Assembly (NCBI GenBank): GCA_022486705.1
Contig: JAKVKC010000002.1
Span: 53,656-117,655, forward strand
Origin: Solobacterium sp.
GTDB taxonomy: Bacteria; Bacillota_I; Bacilli_A; Erysipelotrichales; Erysipelotrichaceae
Direction: 5' to 3'
Length of the DNA stretch: 64,000 nucleotides
A program made the translations under genes and the position numbers. Shown piece after piece: positions 1 through 9,006 of the stretch. How positions within the stretch are numbered: the stretch's first letter is position 1; every line of letters starts with the position of its first letter. The notes under the pieces were generated by a model, which worked only from the letters and a program-made list of their open reading frames with translations, was not told where the DNA came from and made no database searches.

Positions 1-642
1 ATGATGTTCGGCATCAGTTCTCTCAGTACAAGAGAACTGCTGGCGGTACTGCTTAGGAATGGCGTGAAGGGGCAATCTGTCCTGGAGATTGCAGATCGTC
101 TGCTGATACGGACGGATGGGCTGAAAGGCCTGGAAAGGATCAGCCGCAGTGAACTCTGTGAGATCCGCGGAATTTCTGATGTAAAGGCTATTGAGCTGCT
201 GGCCTGTATGGAATTGAATAAAAGGGCGCTGTATGAAAAAGCAATGGAACAGGATGTTATTGCTCAGCCAGAGCATCTAGTGCAATGGCTCCAGAAAGAG
301 ATCGGGCCCTGTGTGCAGGAAAAGTTCCTGGCTGTGTATCTGGATAACAGCCATCATATTCTGTCAGTTCGAACGATGTTCGTCGGAACAGTCAACATGA
401 GCCATGTCTATCCTAGAGATATACTGCGGGAAGCATTGAAGGAGTCGGCGGTCAGTATGATCATTGTGCATAATCATCCCGGCGGTTCTTTACAGCCTGG
501 GCAGGCAGATCTGCAGGTGACGTCCCTGATGATCCGGAGCGCATCTCTGATGGGCATCAGGATCGATGATCACTTGATCATTACCCAGAGCTCCTGGTTT
601 TCTTTTTCACGGGCAGGAATCATGGATGAGTTGCGAAATTAA
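1..642 (+). CDS. radC: RadC family JAMM/MPN+ protein, 5' end possibly outside window
   Basis: This is a RadC (UPF0758) family protein, historically called a DNA repair protein although its biochemical role is unsettled. An N-terminal helix-hairpin-helix region covers roughly residues 5-70. A C-terminal JAMM metalloprotease-like domain carries Glu107, the His157-x-His159-Pro motif (HNHPGG) and Asp170, so the metal ligands look intact. The first codon coincides with base 1 of the window. The protein begins about 20 residues later than typical RadC proteins, which have an RPRE-type stretch first, so the true start may lie upstream. It ends just ahead of the AI-2E permease gene and probably opens or continues the repair/replication operon. 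Confidence 0.9.
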   Translation: MMFGISSLSTRELLAVLLRNGVKGQSVLEIADRLLIRTDGLKGLERISRSELCEIRGISDVKAIELLACMELNKRALYEKAMEQDVIAQPEHLVQWLQKEIGPCVQEKFLAVYLDNSHHILSVRTMFVGTVNMSHVYPRDILREALKESAVSMIIVHNHPGGSLQPGQADLQVTSLMIRSASLMGIRIDDHLIITQSSWFSFSRAGIMDELRN

Positions 643-670
643 TGTTAAAATAATGCCAAGAGGTACGCAG

Positions 671-1777
671 ATGAAACTTGTTGATAAGATCAATGATACG
701 ATATACCGTGATTTCTCTCTGATGAAGCTGATCAAGATCATTTTGGTCATGGGGATCGTCTGGCTTTTTCAGGCGACAAGCGGTATCTGGCTTGGTATTC
801 TGAATACGATATGGTCAGTGATCGCACCGTTTGCGATTGGGTTTGTCATTGCTTATATTCTGCGAGGCCCGATCCGTTTCGGTGAGGAACATGGCATTTC
901 CCGCAAGATCATGATCCCTTTGATGTATATACTGATTGCATTGTTTGTCTTCTGGCTGATCTACAGTCTGGTGCCTATGATCGTCAATCGTGCCGGTGAC
1001 TTTATCACCAGTATCATCAATTCGATGCAGTGGCTGCAGGATAAAGCATCCAGCATGTCGAGCAGCGGCTCCGGCGGCTGGCTTGACAGCTTTGTCAATG
1101 AAGGTGTGGATGCTTTGACGGCAGTGAAGAAACTGATCCCGAATCTTTCTGACAGTCTGCCGCATATTCTGACAACAGCGATGTCGGTATTGGCAAATGC
1201 TGTGATTGCCATTGTTGCGTCCATCTTTATGTGCTTCAGCTGGGAAAAGATCCGCACAGGGGTTGCTAAAGTATCTTACCGTGTTTCGAAGCGGTGCAAT
1301 GAGATCGTGTTTGCAATCAATGAGGAAGAGAGCTTATATATACGTTCTCTTCTGATCCTGATCCTTCTGCACTTTATTGAATATTCACTGCTGTATCTGC
1401 TGGTAGGCCATCAGGATTGGCTGATCATGGGACTGATCACCGGCTTGGCATTGATCGTTCCGTATATCGGTCCGACGATTGCCAATGTCATCGGTATCTT
1501 TACGGCACTTTCGCTGCCGACCGGAAATGTGATCTTCTTAGTGATCGCAATTGTTGTCATGAGCAGCACAGATGAATATGTTCTGGCACCATTCGTGCAT
1601 TCGCATAATACGCATGTAACACCATTATGGGCCATCTTCTCCGTCTTTGCCGGCGGCGTGCTGTTCGGCAGTGTCGGTGTTATCATTGCCATTCCTGTCT
1701 TCTTGGCATTGCGAGTCATTATCATTCGCTTCCATGAAGATCATGAAGCACAGGAAAAACTGGAGAATCAAAAATGA
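671..1777 (+). CDS. AI-2E family transporter (predicted permease)
   Basis: Polytopic membrane protein of the AI-2E/UPF0118 family (PF01594), about 368 aa. Hydrophobic segments lie near the N terminus, followed by an extracytoplasmic loop rich in Ser and Gly, and then a dense C-terminal block with the family-typical GLITGLALIVPYIGP and a late GVLFGSVGVIIAIP segment. The family exports or exchanges small solutes (AI-2, Na+/H+ in some members); the substrate cannot be told here. The reading frame is open from 626, but an AAGAGG Shine-Dalgarno at 658-663 lies 7 nt before the ATG at 671. That makes 671 the better start and removes the overlap with radC. The 3' end overlaps the next gene by 4 nt. 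Confidence 0.85.
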   Translation: MKLVDKINDTIYRDFSLMKLIKIILVMGIVWLFQATSGIWLGILNTIWSVIAPFAIGFVIAYILRGPIRFGEEHGISRKIMIPLMYILIALFVFWLIYSLVPMIVNRAGDFITSIINSMQWLQDKASSMSSSGSGGWLDSFVNEGVDALTAVKKLIPNLSDSLPHILTTAMSVLANAVIAIVASIFMCFSWEKIRTGVAKVSYRVSKRCNEIVFAINEEESLYIRSLLILILLHFIEYSLLYLLVGHQDWLIMGLITGLALIVPYIGPTIANVIGIFTALSLPTGNVIFLVIAIVVMSSTDEYVLAPFVHSHNTHVTPLWAIFSVFAGGVLFGSVGVIIAIPVFLALRVIIIRFHEDHEAQEKLENQK

Positions 1778-2778
1778 GAAAGGTCGGGAAGATGCTGCTG
1801 GCAGCTTGTCTGTGCCTTCCTCTTTTCACGGGATGTTCCCCCGCTAAGAGAACGATTGCATATTCCATCTATCCGATCGGGTGGCTGCTGAATGTGATCA
1901 GCGGCAATACGCTTTCAACGGTGACACTGCAGAATGAAGAGCAGCCGGTATGTGTGCAGAGCGCAGTTCTGAAATCGAATTACAGAGATCTGCTGAAGAG
2001 TTCCAAAGCTTTTTTCCATATTGGAGGATTGGAACCATATCTATCTGTCATGGGAAAAACAATTTCCGACAGCGGTACAGATGAAGAAGATCTTTCCAGC
2101 ATGAATGCTGTATACAATTTCAATCGCTACAGTGCTGTGATCACCGATGGGGAAAAGAAGTATATTGAATCGTCATACTATGAAGGAACAGCATTTGACA
2201 GCATTGATACGATGTCAAAAGATCTTTGTTTCTGGAATGATCCAATTTCAATGCTTTCAATGGCTAAGAATATCCGGGATTGGCTGCAGAAAACATATCC
2301 CGCCAATGCGGATACGTATCAGAATAATTATCTGAAACTGGAGACGGAACTGATCGACCTGGATTCTAAATATCAGGAATACGGTGCTGCTCTTTCACAG
2401 AAGAATCAGATGATCTCATTTGTGACAGTGACGGCAAGCTATGGATCCTGGCAGAAGACATATGGTTTTCAGGTTTATCCGCTTGTCTTATCAAAATATG
2501 GCGTACTGCCGAATGAACAGCAGCTTGCGGCCATCGAAGCAAGGATCAAAAAAGATGGTGTGAAATATATTGTATATGAATCCAATCTGAATGAAGATAT
2601 GAGTGCTCTGTTCTATCGGGTGGCAAATGATCTGGATCTGACCAGAGTGGATCTTTCCAATCTCAGTGCGCTTTCTTTATCACAGACAGAAAGCGGCAAA
2701 GATTATCTTTCTATCATGTATGAAAATCTGGCGGGACTGCAGACAATGAAAGCAAGTGCGATCCCGGTGAGCAAATAG
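1774..2778 (+). CDS. ZnuA-like lipoprotein with lost metal ligands
   Basis: A 334-aa lipoprotein with signal peptide and lipobox (LFTGC, Cys21). The body follows the fold of zinc/manganese ABC-transporter solute-binding proteins (PF01297). IGGLEPYL matches the family GAGLEPWL segment, FWNDPISMLSMAKNI matches the HVWLDP segment, and ASYGSWQKTYGF matches the HDAFGYFAKRYGL segment. In each place the metal-binding His is replaced. Only one His (in FFHIGG) remains in the whole protein. No ABC permease or ATPase is nearby. It overlaps the AI-2E gene by 4 nt and lies 8 nt before polA, so it is co-transcribed with replication genes. Probably a surface protein that no longer binds metal the usual way; real function unknown. 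Confidence 0.75.
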   Translation: MRKVGKMLLAACLCLPLFTGCSPAKRTIAYSIYPIGWLLNVISGNTLSTVTLQNEEQPVCVQSAVLKSNYRDLLKSSKAFFHIGGLEPYLSVMGKTISDSGTDEEDLSSMNAVYNFNRYSAVITDGEKKYIESSYYEGTAFDSIDTMSKDLCFWNDPISMLSMAKNIRDWLQKTYPANADTYQNNYLKLETELIDLDSKYQEYGAALSQKNQMISFVTVTASYGSWQKTYGFQVYPLVLSKYGVLPNEQQLAAIEARIKKDGVKYIVYESNLNEDMSALFYRVANDLDLTRVDLSNLSALSLSQTESGKDYLSIMYENLAGLQTMKASAIPVSK

Positions 2779-2786
2779 GAGGCAGG

Positions 2787-5408
2787 ATGAAAAAGTTCTT
2801 ATTAGTGGATGGCAACAGTATGCTTTTCCGGGCATATTATGCGACGGCATATGGCCGGCCGATGACAACATCAAAAGGTGTTCCGACAAATGCGGTCTAT
2901 GGTTTTATCACGATGTTCCAGAAAGCCATAGAGATCGTGAAGCCGGAAGCTGTCTTAGTTGCTTTTGATGCAGGAAAGCATACTTTTCGCCATGAACTTT
3001 ATGCGGATTATAAAGGCGGCAGAAAACCAGCACCGGATGATCTGGTGCCGCAGTTCTCACTGATCAGGGACTTCTGCGATGCAGCCGCAGTGAAGTGGGT
3101 GGAAATGCCGGACATAGAAGCGGATGATCTGATTGGGACAGCGTCTAAGAAAGCACCGGATTATGAGACATATATCCTGACCAGCGATCATGATATGCTG
3201 CAACTGGCAGATGACAGTACGACCGTTCTTCTGATGAAGAAAGGGATCACGGAGATGGATGCGATGACCCCGGATAAGATCCGCAGCGATTACAGCATTG
3301 AACCTCTGCAGATCATTGATCTCAAAGGACTGATGGGCGATGCCAGCGACAATTATCCCGGCATACCTGGGGTTGGTGAAAAGATAGCTGTAAAGCTGCT
3401 GAAGCAGTATGGCAGTGTGGAAGAAGTACTTGCCCATGATACCGAGATCAAAGGTGCTTTAGGCAAGAAAGTGCAGGCGAATCATGACAATGCCCTGCTG
3501 TCCAAAAAACTGGCATCGATCAAGCGGGATGTACCATTGGACTTCAGTACAGAAGACTGTACCTATACATGCGACTATGCCGGCATGATCAAATATCTGC
3601 GTTCCTTGGATATGAATGCTTTGGCAAAGAAGTATGAAGATGTGTCCGTTTGCGAAGAAGCTTCTGCCCTGGCAGATCAGAAAACAGCAAGCACCGTTTC
3701 ATTTCAAAGAGTATCAAAGATTCCGGCATCTTTTTGCCTTGATGAGACCGTGATCTTCTTAGATGAAGATCAGGGATCCTTTTCGCATGCATCGATCCAT
3801 GGCTTTGGTGTCTGCAGCAAGGAAGGCACCGTCTATATTTCTTTTGAAGATATGAAGAAGGATAGTGAATTCCTTGCTTATCTGCAGCAGGAAGAGCCGC
3901 ATAAGATCGGCTATGATATCAAGCGGAACATGCATCTGCTCCAGCATGCAGGCATGAAGATCTGCTTTCATGATGATGCAATGATCTTAGCTTCTTTAGC
4001 AGACAGTACGCTGACCAGTACCGGCAAGATCATGGAGCACTACAGTCTGAGCACAGATGTCTCTTTTGAAGATGTCTATGGCAAAGCAAATAAGCCGGTC
4101 CTGTTCATTGATGAAGAAAAGCAATGCGCATATGCATGCGCCAATGCATGCAATGTCAGAAAACTGTATGATATGACGATTGCGAAGATTGCGGAATATC
4201 ATATGACCGATCTTTATCGCAATATAGAAATGCCATTGAGCGGCATCCTGTATGAGATGGAACGGGAAGGCATCACCTGCGATATCAAAGTGCTGGATAG
4301 GATCGCTTCTGAAACGAGCGAAAAGATCGATGCGCTGCAGTCACAGATCTATAAAGAAGCAGGCAGAGAATTCAATATCAATTCAACGAAGCAGCTTGGC
4401 GATGTGCTGTATGATGACTTGGCACTGCCGAGCGGAAAGAAGAGAAGTACGGCAGCGGATAAGCTGGAGAAACTGGTCGGCATCCATCCGATCATTGAGG
4501 AGATCCTGGAATACCGCAAGCTTTCAAAGATCTACAGTACATATGCAGAAGGCCTGAAGAAATATATCGAAAAAGATGGCCGGATCCATACGATCTACAA
4601 TCAATGTGCGACCCAGACCGGGAGACTTTCTTCTTCGGAGCCGAATCTGCAGAATATCAGTGTGCGCGATGAACAGGGCAGAGAGATCCGCAAAGCATTT
4701 TTAGCGGATCCGGGATGTGTACTGATCTCTTCTGATTATCATCAGATTGAACTGCGGATGCTGGCACATATGGCGGAAGAACCAGGACTGATCGATGCCT
4801 TTAACAGCGGCATTGATGTCCATACCAAAACGGCAATGGATGTCTTCGGCGTGAAGATGGAAGATGTGACACCGCTGATGAGACGGCGGGCGAAAGTTGT
4901 CAATTTCGGTATTGTCTACGGTATTTCAGACTTCGGATTGGCTCAGCAGCTTGGCACATCGCGGGCAGAAGCGAAGCAGTTCATTGATACCTACTATGAA
5001 AAGTATCCGGGCATCCGCAGATATATGGATGGCATCGTCGCAGAATGCCAGAAGAATGGCTATGCTACAACGATCTGCGGCAGACGAAGAGATATTCCGG
5101 AGATCCATGATAAGAATCATATGGTCCAGGAATTCGGCAAGCGGGCAGCGATGAATGCACCGATCCAAGGTTCGGCAGCTGATCTGATCAAGATCGCAAT
5201 GATCCATATTCATGAGGCCATGAAGAAAGCAGGCGTCAGATCAAAGATGATCTTACAGGTGCATGATGAACTGATCTTCAATGTCCCAGAAGATGAAATT
5301 GAGATCATGAAGAAACTGATCGATGACGGCATGAGCCATGCCATGAGCCTGCGTGTTCCGCTGACCGCTGAGTGCTCTATCGGCCATGATTGGTATGAGG
5401 CAAAGTAA
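2787..5408 (+). CDS. polA: DNA polymerase I
   Basis: Family A DNA polymerase of 873 aa for Okazaki-fragment maturation and repair. Residues about 1-290 form the 5'-3' nuclease (starts FLLVDGNSMLFRAYYA, with acidic metal sites and a GDASDNYPGIPGVG helix-hairpin-helix). Residues about 300-465 occupy the place of the 3'-5' proofreading exonuclease but lack the DEDD acidic set, as in many Gram-positive Pol I enzymes. Residues about 470-873 are the polymerase, with motif A (SSDYHQIELRMLAH), motif B (RRRAKVVNFGIVYG) and motif C (LQVHDELIF). The AGGAGG-like site ahead of ATG 2787 fits this start. Its stop codon shares one base with the mutM start. Confidence 0.98.
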   Translation: MKKFLLVDGNSMLFRAYYATAYGRPMTTSKGVPTNAVYGFITMFQKAIEIVKPEAVLVAFDAGKHTFRHELYADYKGGRKPAPDDLVPQFSLIRDFCDAAAVKWVEMPDIEADDLIGTASKKAPDYETYILTSDHDMLQLADDSTTVLLMKKGITEMDAMTPDKIRSDYSIEPLQIIDLKGLMGDASDNYPGIPGVGEKIAVKLLKQYGSVEEVLAHDTEIKGALGKKVQANHDNALLSKKLASIKRDVPLDFSTEDCTYTCDYAGMIKYLRSLDMNALAKKYEDVSVCEEASALADQKTASTVSFQRVSKIPASFCLDETVIFLDEDQGSFSHASIHGFGVCSKEGTVYISFEDMKKDSEFLAYLQQEEPHKIGYDIKRNMHLLQHAGMKICFHDDAMILASLADSTLTSTGKIMEHYSLSTDVSFEDVYGKANKPVLFIDEEKQCAYACANACNVRKLYDMTIAKIAEYHMTDLYRNIEMPLSGILYEMEREGITCDIKVLDRIASETSEKIDALQSQIYKEAGREFNINSTKQLGDVLYDDLALPSGKKRSTAADKLEKLVGIHPIIEEILEYRKLSKIYSTYAEGLKKYIEKDGRIHTIYNQCATQTGRLSSSEPNLQNISVRDEQGREIRKAFLADPGCVLISSDYHQIELRMLAHMAEEPGLIDAFNSGIDVHTKTAMDVFGVKMEDVTPLMRRRAKVVNFGIVYGISDFGLAQQLGTSRAEAKQFIDTYYEKYPGIRRYMDGIVAECQKNGYATTICGRRRDIPEIHDKNHMVQEFGKRAAMNAPIQGSAADLIKIAMIHIHEAMKKAGVRSKMILQVHDELIFNVPEDEIEIMKKLIDDGMSHAMSLRVPLTAECSIGHDWYEAK

Positions 5409-6214
5409 TGCCTGAACTTCCGGAAGTAGAAACTGTTGTACGCACATTGGAAAAACAGATCGGCGGATGCACCATCACGCATGTGCATGTGAGATACGAT
5501 CCGATCATTGTCGGTGATGCACGTGAATTTGAAGAACAGATGTGCGGGCAGACTTTCCGCAGATTTGAAAGAAGGGGCAAGTATCTGATCTTCCGCATGG
5601 ATGATCTGACGCTTGTTTCTCACCTTCGGATGGAAGGCAAATATTATATTCAGCCGCCCAGTGCCGAGATCACCAAGCATATGCATGTGATCTTTGACCT
5701 GAACAACGGCATGCAGTTAAGGTACAATGATACAAGAAAGTTCGGGCGCATGGAGATCTTAGCAAAGGACAAAGACTTCCGTCATTATAAAGATCTTGGA
5801 CCGGAACCTTTTGACAAAGCATTCAATCCTTCCTATGTTCATGCTTTCCGAAAAGGAAAGAGGACACCGCTGAAGAGCCTGCTGCTGGATCAGAGCTTTG
5901 TCGCAGGCATCGGCAATATCTATGCAGATGAGATCTTGGCAGCGTGCCATCTGCGGCCGGGAAGATCCTGTGCCAATATCACAAAAAAGGATGAGGAGCA
6001 TATTGTCAATGAGACGCAGAGGATCCTGAAAGCGGCGATCAAAGCAGGCGGTACCACGATACGATCGTATACTTCCTCCTTAGGCGTGACGGGCAGATTC
6101 CAGACATCGTGCACGGTGCATATGCAGAAGATCTGTGCGAGATGCGGCGGGGAGATCAAAGTGAAGTATATCGGCGGCAGGAGCTCTTACTACTGTCCGC
6201 ATTGTCAGCATTAA
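5408..6214 (+). CDS. mutM: Formamidopyrimidine-DNA glycosylase
   Basis: Fpg/MutM base-excision repair enzyme, 268 aa, which removes 8-oxoguanine and ring-opened purines and cleaves the AP site. After Met removal the N terminus is PELPEVETVVRTL, giving the catalytic proline and glutamate. The FERRGKYL segment holds the conserved lysine. The C-terminal zinc finger is complete (CARCGG ... YYCPHCQ). The start codon overlaps the polA stop (TAATG), so translation is coupled to polA. Length and motifs are normal for the family. Confidence 0.97.
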   Translation: MPELPEVETVVRTLEKQIGGCTITHVHVRYDPIIVGDAREFEEQMCGQTFRRFERRGKYLIFRMDDLTLVSHLRMEGKYYIQPPSAEITKHMHVIFDLNNGMQLRYNDTRKFGRMEILAKDKDFRHYKDLGPEPFDKAFNPSYVHAFRKGKRTPLKSLLLDQSFVAGIGNIYADEILAACHLRPGRSCANITKKDEEHIVNETQRILKAAIKAGGTTIRSYTSSLGVTGRFQTSCTVHMQKICARCGGEIKVKYIGGRSSYYCPHCQH

Positions 6215-6229
6215 TAGGAAAGGAAAGCC

Positions 6230-6841
6230 ATGAAGAAAATAGGCATTACAGGAACGATTGCATCAGGAAAGACATCTGTCTCACATCTGCTGCGGCAGCA
6301 TGGCATGCCGGTATTCAATGCGGATGGATGCAGCCGAATGGCTTTGCATCGCGGCAATGTATGCTATGAACCTCTTGTGCGTGTACTTGGTCAGGATGCA
6401 TTGGACAGCAATCTTGATATTGATCCGCATGCGATGGCAGATAGCATCTTTGCGGATGAAGATAAAAGAAAAGCTGTCAATGCCATTGTTCACCCTTTTG
6501 TCAGAGAGAGCCTGCATCGTTTTTTTCACACGCAGGCAGAACAGAAGCTGGTCTTTGCGGAAGTTCCTCTGCTGTTTGAGGCACATTGGGAAAATGAATT
6601 TGATATGATCTGTACGGTATCCTGTTCAAAGCGGACGGCAGTGGAACGCATGATGCGCGACCGCGGCTATTCCGAACAGGAAGCCGAACAGAGATACAGA
6701 GCAGCGGTAAATGAGGATCTGCAGAAGCAGAAAGCGGACATGGTCATTGTCAATGACGGCGATCGCAAAGAATTGGAACGTCAGGTGAATCAATGGCTCA
6801 GAGAGCTGAGAAAGGAGAGCCGGCATGGAGATCAAAGATGA
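6230..6841 (+). CDS. coaE: Dephospho-CoA kinase
   Basis: Last step of coenzyme A synthesis: ATP-dependent phosphorylation of the ribose 3'-hydroxyl of dephospho-CoA. The 203-aa protein starts with a P-loop (GITGTIASGKTS), followed by FNADG and a lid-region Arg-rich stretch (MMRDRGYSEQEAEQR), all typical of CoaE. An AGGAAAGG-type ribosome-binding site precedes ATG 6230. The 3' end overlaps dnaB by 17 nt. The polA-mutM-coaE order followed by replication-initiation genes is conserved in many Bacillota. Confidence 0.96.
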   Translation: MKKIGITGTIASGKTSVSHLLRQHGMPVFNADGCSRMALHRGNVCYEPLVRVLGQDALDSNLDIDPHAMADSIFADEDKRKAVNAIVHPFVRESLHRFFHTQAEQKLVFAEVPLLFEAHWENEFDMICTVSCSKRTAVERMMRDRGYSEQEAEQRYRAAVNEDLQKQKADMVIVNDGDRKELERQVNQWLRELRKESRHGDQR

Positions 6842-8042
6842 AGATCAATACTGTTCGCAATGCATGCATGGTGTTTCCCAGGAAGCGCTCAGCACGCTCA
6901 TGACACTGTATCAGCCATTGGTCGGGAGCGATGCTGTACTGATCTATCTCACCTTGGCGGCCGAAGCAGAGAGCAAGCATGGACAGGATTCTTTTCAGCG
7001 GGTTTTTGCTTTAACAGGAATTCCTGCAGCAACTTTTGCCAAGGCATGTGCAAAGCTGGAAGAATACATGCTTCTGCGCACGTATATCAAAGAAGAGGGA
7101 AACCGGAACTGTTATATCTACCTGCTGAATCTTCCGCTGAGCGCCAAGGATTTTGCGGAGAATGGATTTTACATGTCCCGCTATCAGAAGATCATGGGAC
7201 AGGGCCAGACGGAAATATCGCTGACGAAAGCAATGGGCGGCATGGTATCGCTGCAGGGCTATAAAGATGTGACACATGCGGTCAAGAATCTGAAGCAGGA
7301 GGATTATGACCGTACAATCGCCTATGCAGAAGTGAAACCGCAGTATGTATTCAGTACAGAAGATGCGGCCATCAATTTTGACTATGAGCGCTTCTTGGCA
7401 AAATGCACGGCACTTGTCTTTCCGATTGAATTGCGCAGTCAGGAGAATATGGCATTGATCGGCAGATTGGCGACGGTCTATGGACTGTCACCGGAAAGAA
7501 TGATCATACTGACGAAGGAATGCGTGCGCCTGAGCACAATGGAATTTGACAGCGAGAAGCTGAAGATCAAAGCAGCCAGAGCAGTATCGGATGCGGCGGC
7601 AGGCAATGATCCCTATGAGATCTCACCGGTCTCTTTCCTGCAGTCAAAGCAGAATGGTGTTCCGGTATCATATACAGATAAAAAACTTGTTGAGCGCCTC
7701 AGCACAGAAATGCATTTCTCCAATACCGTGATCAATATCATGCTGGAGTATATCCTGCAGGTATCGCAGAATCGCCTGAGCCCGAAGTTCGTTGATATGG
7801 TGGCGGGCGAATGGGCAAGAGATGGCATTGCAACGAAGGAACAGGCACTTCTGGAAACGAAGAAGCAGCTGAAGACGGTCAGCCGGAATCGTGCTCATGT
7901 AAAGATCGAAATGCCGGAGTATATGAAAAAACAGAAGGCAGAAGGGATCCAGGAAGATCCGCAGGCGAGCCAAGAGCAGATCGAGCAGCTGAAGGAAATG
8001 CAGAAGAAAATAAAGGAACGGCATACGTATGGAAAAGGCTGA
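6825..8042 (+). CDS. dnaB: Replication initiation / membrane attachment protein DnaB
   Basis: Gram-positive DnaB-type protein of 405 aa (not the hexameric helicase). It acts with DnaD and DnaI to load the replicative helicase at oriC and at restart sites. The N-terminal DDBH1-like winged-helix part contains ALSTLMTLYQPLVGSDAVLI, a hallmark of the family. The C-terminal half has the DDBH2 helical region and ends in a Gln/Glu/Lys-rich, probably coiled tail. ATG 6825 follows AAAGGAGAG and starts inside coaE, while the 3' end overlaps dnaI by 14 nt, so dnaB and dnaI are translationally coupled. Confidence 0.93.
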   Translation: MEIKDEDQYCSQCMHGVSQEALSTLMTLYQPLVGSDAVLIYLTLAAEAESKHGQDSFQRVFALTGIPAATFAKACAKLEEYMLLRTYIKEEGNRNCYIYLLNLPLSAKDFAENGFYMSRYQKIMGQGQTEISLTKAMGGMVSLQGYKDVTHAVKNLKQEDYDRTIAYAEVKPQYVFSTEDAAINFDYERFLAKCTALVFPIELRSQENMALIGRLATVYGLSPERMIILTKECVRLSTMEFDSEKLKIKAARAVSDAAAGNDPYEISPVSFLQSKQNGVPVSYTDKKLVERLSTEMHFSNTVINIMLEYILQVSQNRLSPKFVDMVAGEWARDGIATKEQALLETKKQLKTVSRNRAHVKIEMPEYMKKQKAEGIQEDPQASQEQIEQLKEMQKKIKERHTYGKG

Positions 8043-8943
8043 TTTTACAATTCATTTTTCACCGGAGAAAACAGCAGAAATGGCGAAGGAGACAGAAGCA
8101 CTGGTTCAATCGCTGAAGAAGGATCCGCAGATCCATTCTTTAATTGAGCGCGGCGATATTGATGCCTCATGCATTGAGAAGCATCCTTGGACGCTTCATG
8201 CTTGGCTGAATGAATTCGCTCCATGCATCGGCTGCCGCGGACTGGCTTTCTGCCGGCAGAAGACAGCTGGCTATTTTTCCAGCATCCATGAAGATGGCAT
8301 GCTGCAGAAATCAATGCAGGCATGCAAATATATGCGAAAGCAGCTGGAGACGGAAGCACATATGAAGAACTATGCTTCGGATGATCTGCCGAAGAATATG
8401 CGTACCGTATCACTGGCTGATATTGATATTGCCGAGGAATCGCAGGAATATGCCAAAGTGCTGACAAAAGTGCTGCAGTGCAGCGAAGCATATGGCAGTA
8501 TGTACCTGTATGGCAATATGGGGACCGGCAAGACCTATCTTGCGGCAGGGGCATGCAATGATCATGCCAGGAACAATGAACATGTTGCTTTCGTTCACTA
8601 TCCTTCTTTCTGCATGCGGATGGCCAGCATGGTCATGAACAATGAATATCGCAGTGAATTGGAACGGCTGAAGGCAGTGAAATTCCTTGTCATTGATGAT
8701 ATCGGGGCGGAGAGCGTTACGGCCTGGAACCGGGATTCGATCCTGCTGCCGCTGCTCAATGCACGGTACGATGCTTCGCTGGCAACTTGGTTCACATCCA
8801 ACTGCGATCTGGCTTCTTTGAAAATACATCTGACTTTTTCGACTAAGGGAAGCGAGGATGAACTGAAGGCAGAACGCATTCTGGAGAGAATTGAAACAAT
8901 GTGTGAAATTGAAGCGCTTACGGGAAAAGATCGTCGGAAATAG
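8029..8943 (+). CDS. dnaI: Helicase loader DnaI (AAA+ ATPase)
   Basis: A 304-aa AAA+ ATPase that holds and loads the replicative helicase (DnaC in Bacillus naming). The N-terminal domain includes a Cys/His set (CIGCRG, Cys to about residue 100) typical of the DnaI zinc-binding region. The ATPase has Walker A (YGNMGTGKTYLA), Walker B (KFLVIDDIGAE) and a C-terminal Arg-finger region (AERILERIET). It overlaps dnaB and is the last gene of the operon. A short 63-nt gap with a possible promoter separates it from pfkA. Confidence 0.95.
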   Translation: MEKADFTIHFSPEKTAEMAKETEALVQSLKKDPQIHSLIERGDIDASCIEKHPWTLHAWLNEFAPCIGCRGLAFCRQKTAGYFSSIHEDGMLQKSMQACKYMRKQLETEAHMKNYASDDLPKNMRTVSLADIDIAEESQEYAKVLTKVLQCSEAYGSMYLYGNMGTGKTYLAAGACNDHARNNEHVAFVHYPSFCMRMASMVMNNEYRSELERLKAVKFLVIDDIGAESVTAWNRDSILLPLLNARYDASLATWFTSNCDLASLKIHLTFSTKGSEDELKAERILERIETMCEIEALTGKDRRK

Positions 8944-8944
8944 T

Positions 8945-8975
8945 TTGAAATTTCTTTCAAAGATAACAGCATAAT
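8945..8975 (+). promoter_or_regulatory. Possible pfkA-pyk promoter
   Basis: TTGAAA (8945-8950) and CATAAT (8970-8975) resemble -35 and -10 boxes but are 19 nt apart. TAGAAT (8978-8983) is an alternative -10 box. The placement in the only gap between dnaI and pfkA makes a promoter likely; the exact boxes are uncertain. Confidence 0.4.
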
Positions 8976-9006
8976 GATAGAATAAGGCTGAATTGGAGGC
9001 ATGGGT

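Noticed and set aside
3996..4202. Proofreading exonuclease function of DNA polymerase I
   Set aside because: The middle domain is present in length but the acidic metal-binding residues are not recognisable, as in many Gram-positive Pol I enzymes; not unusual enough for a finding.
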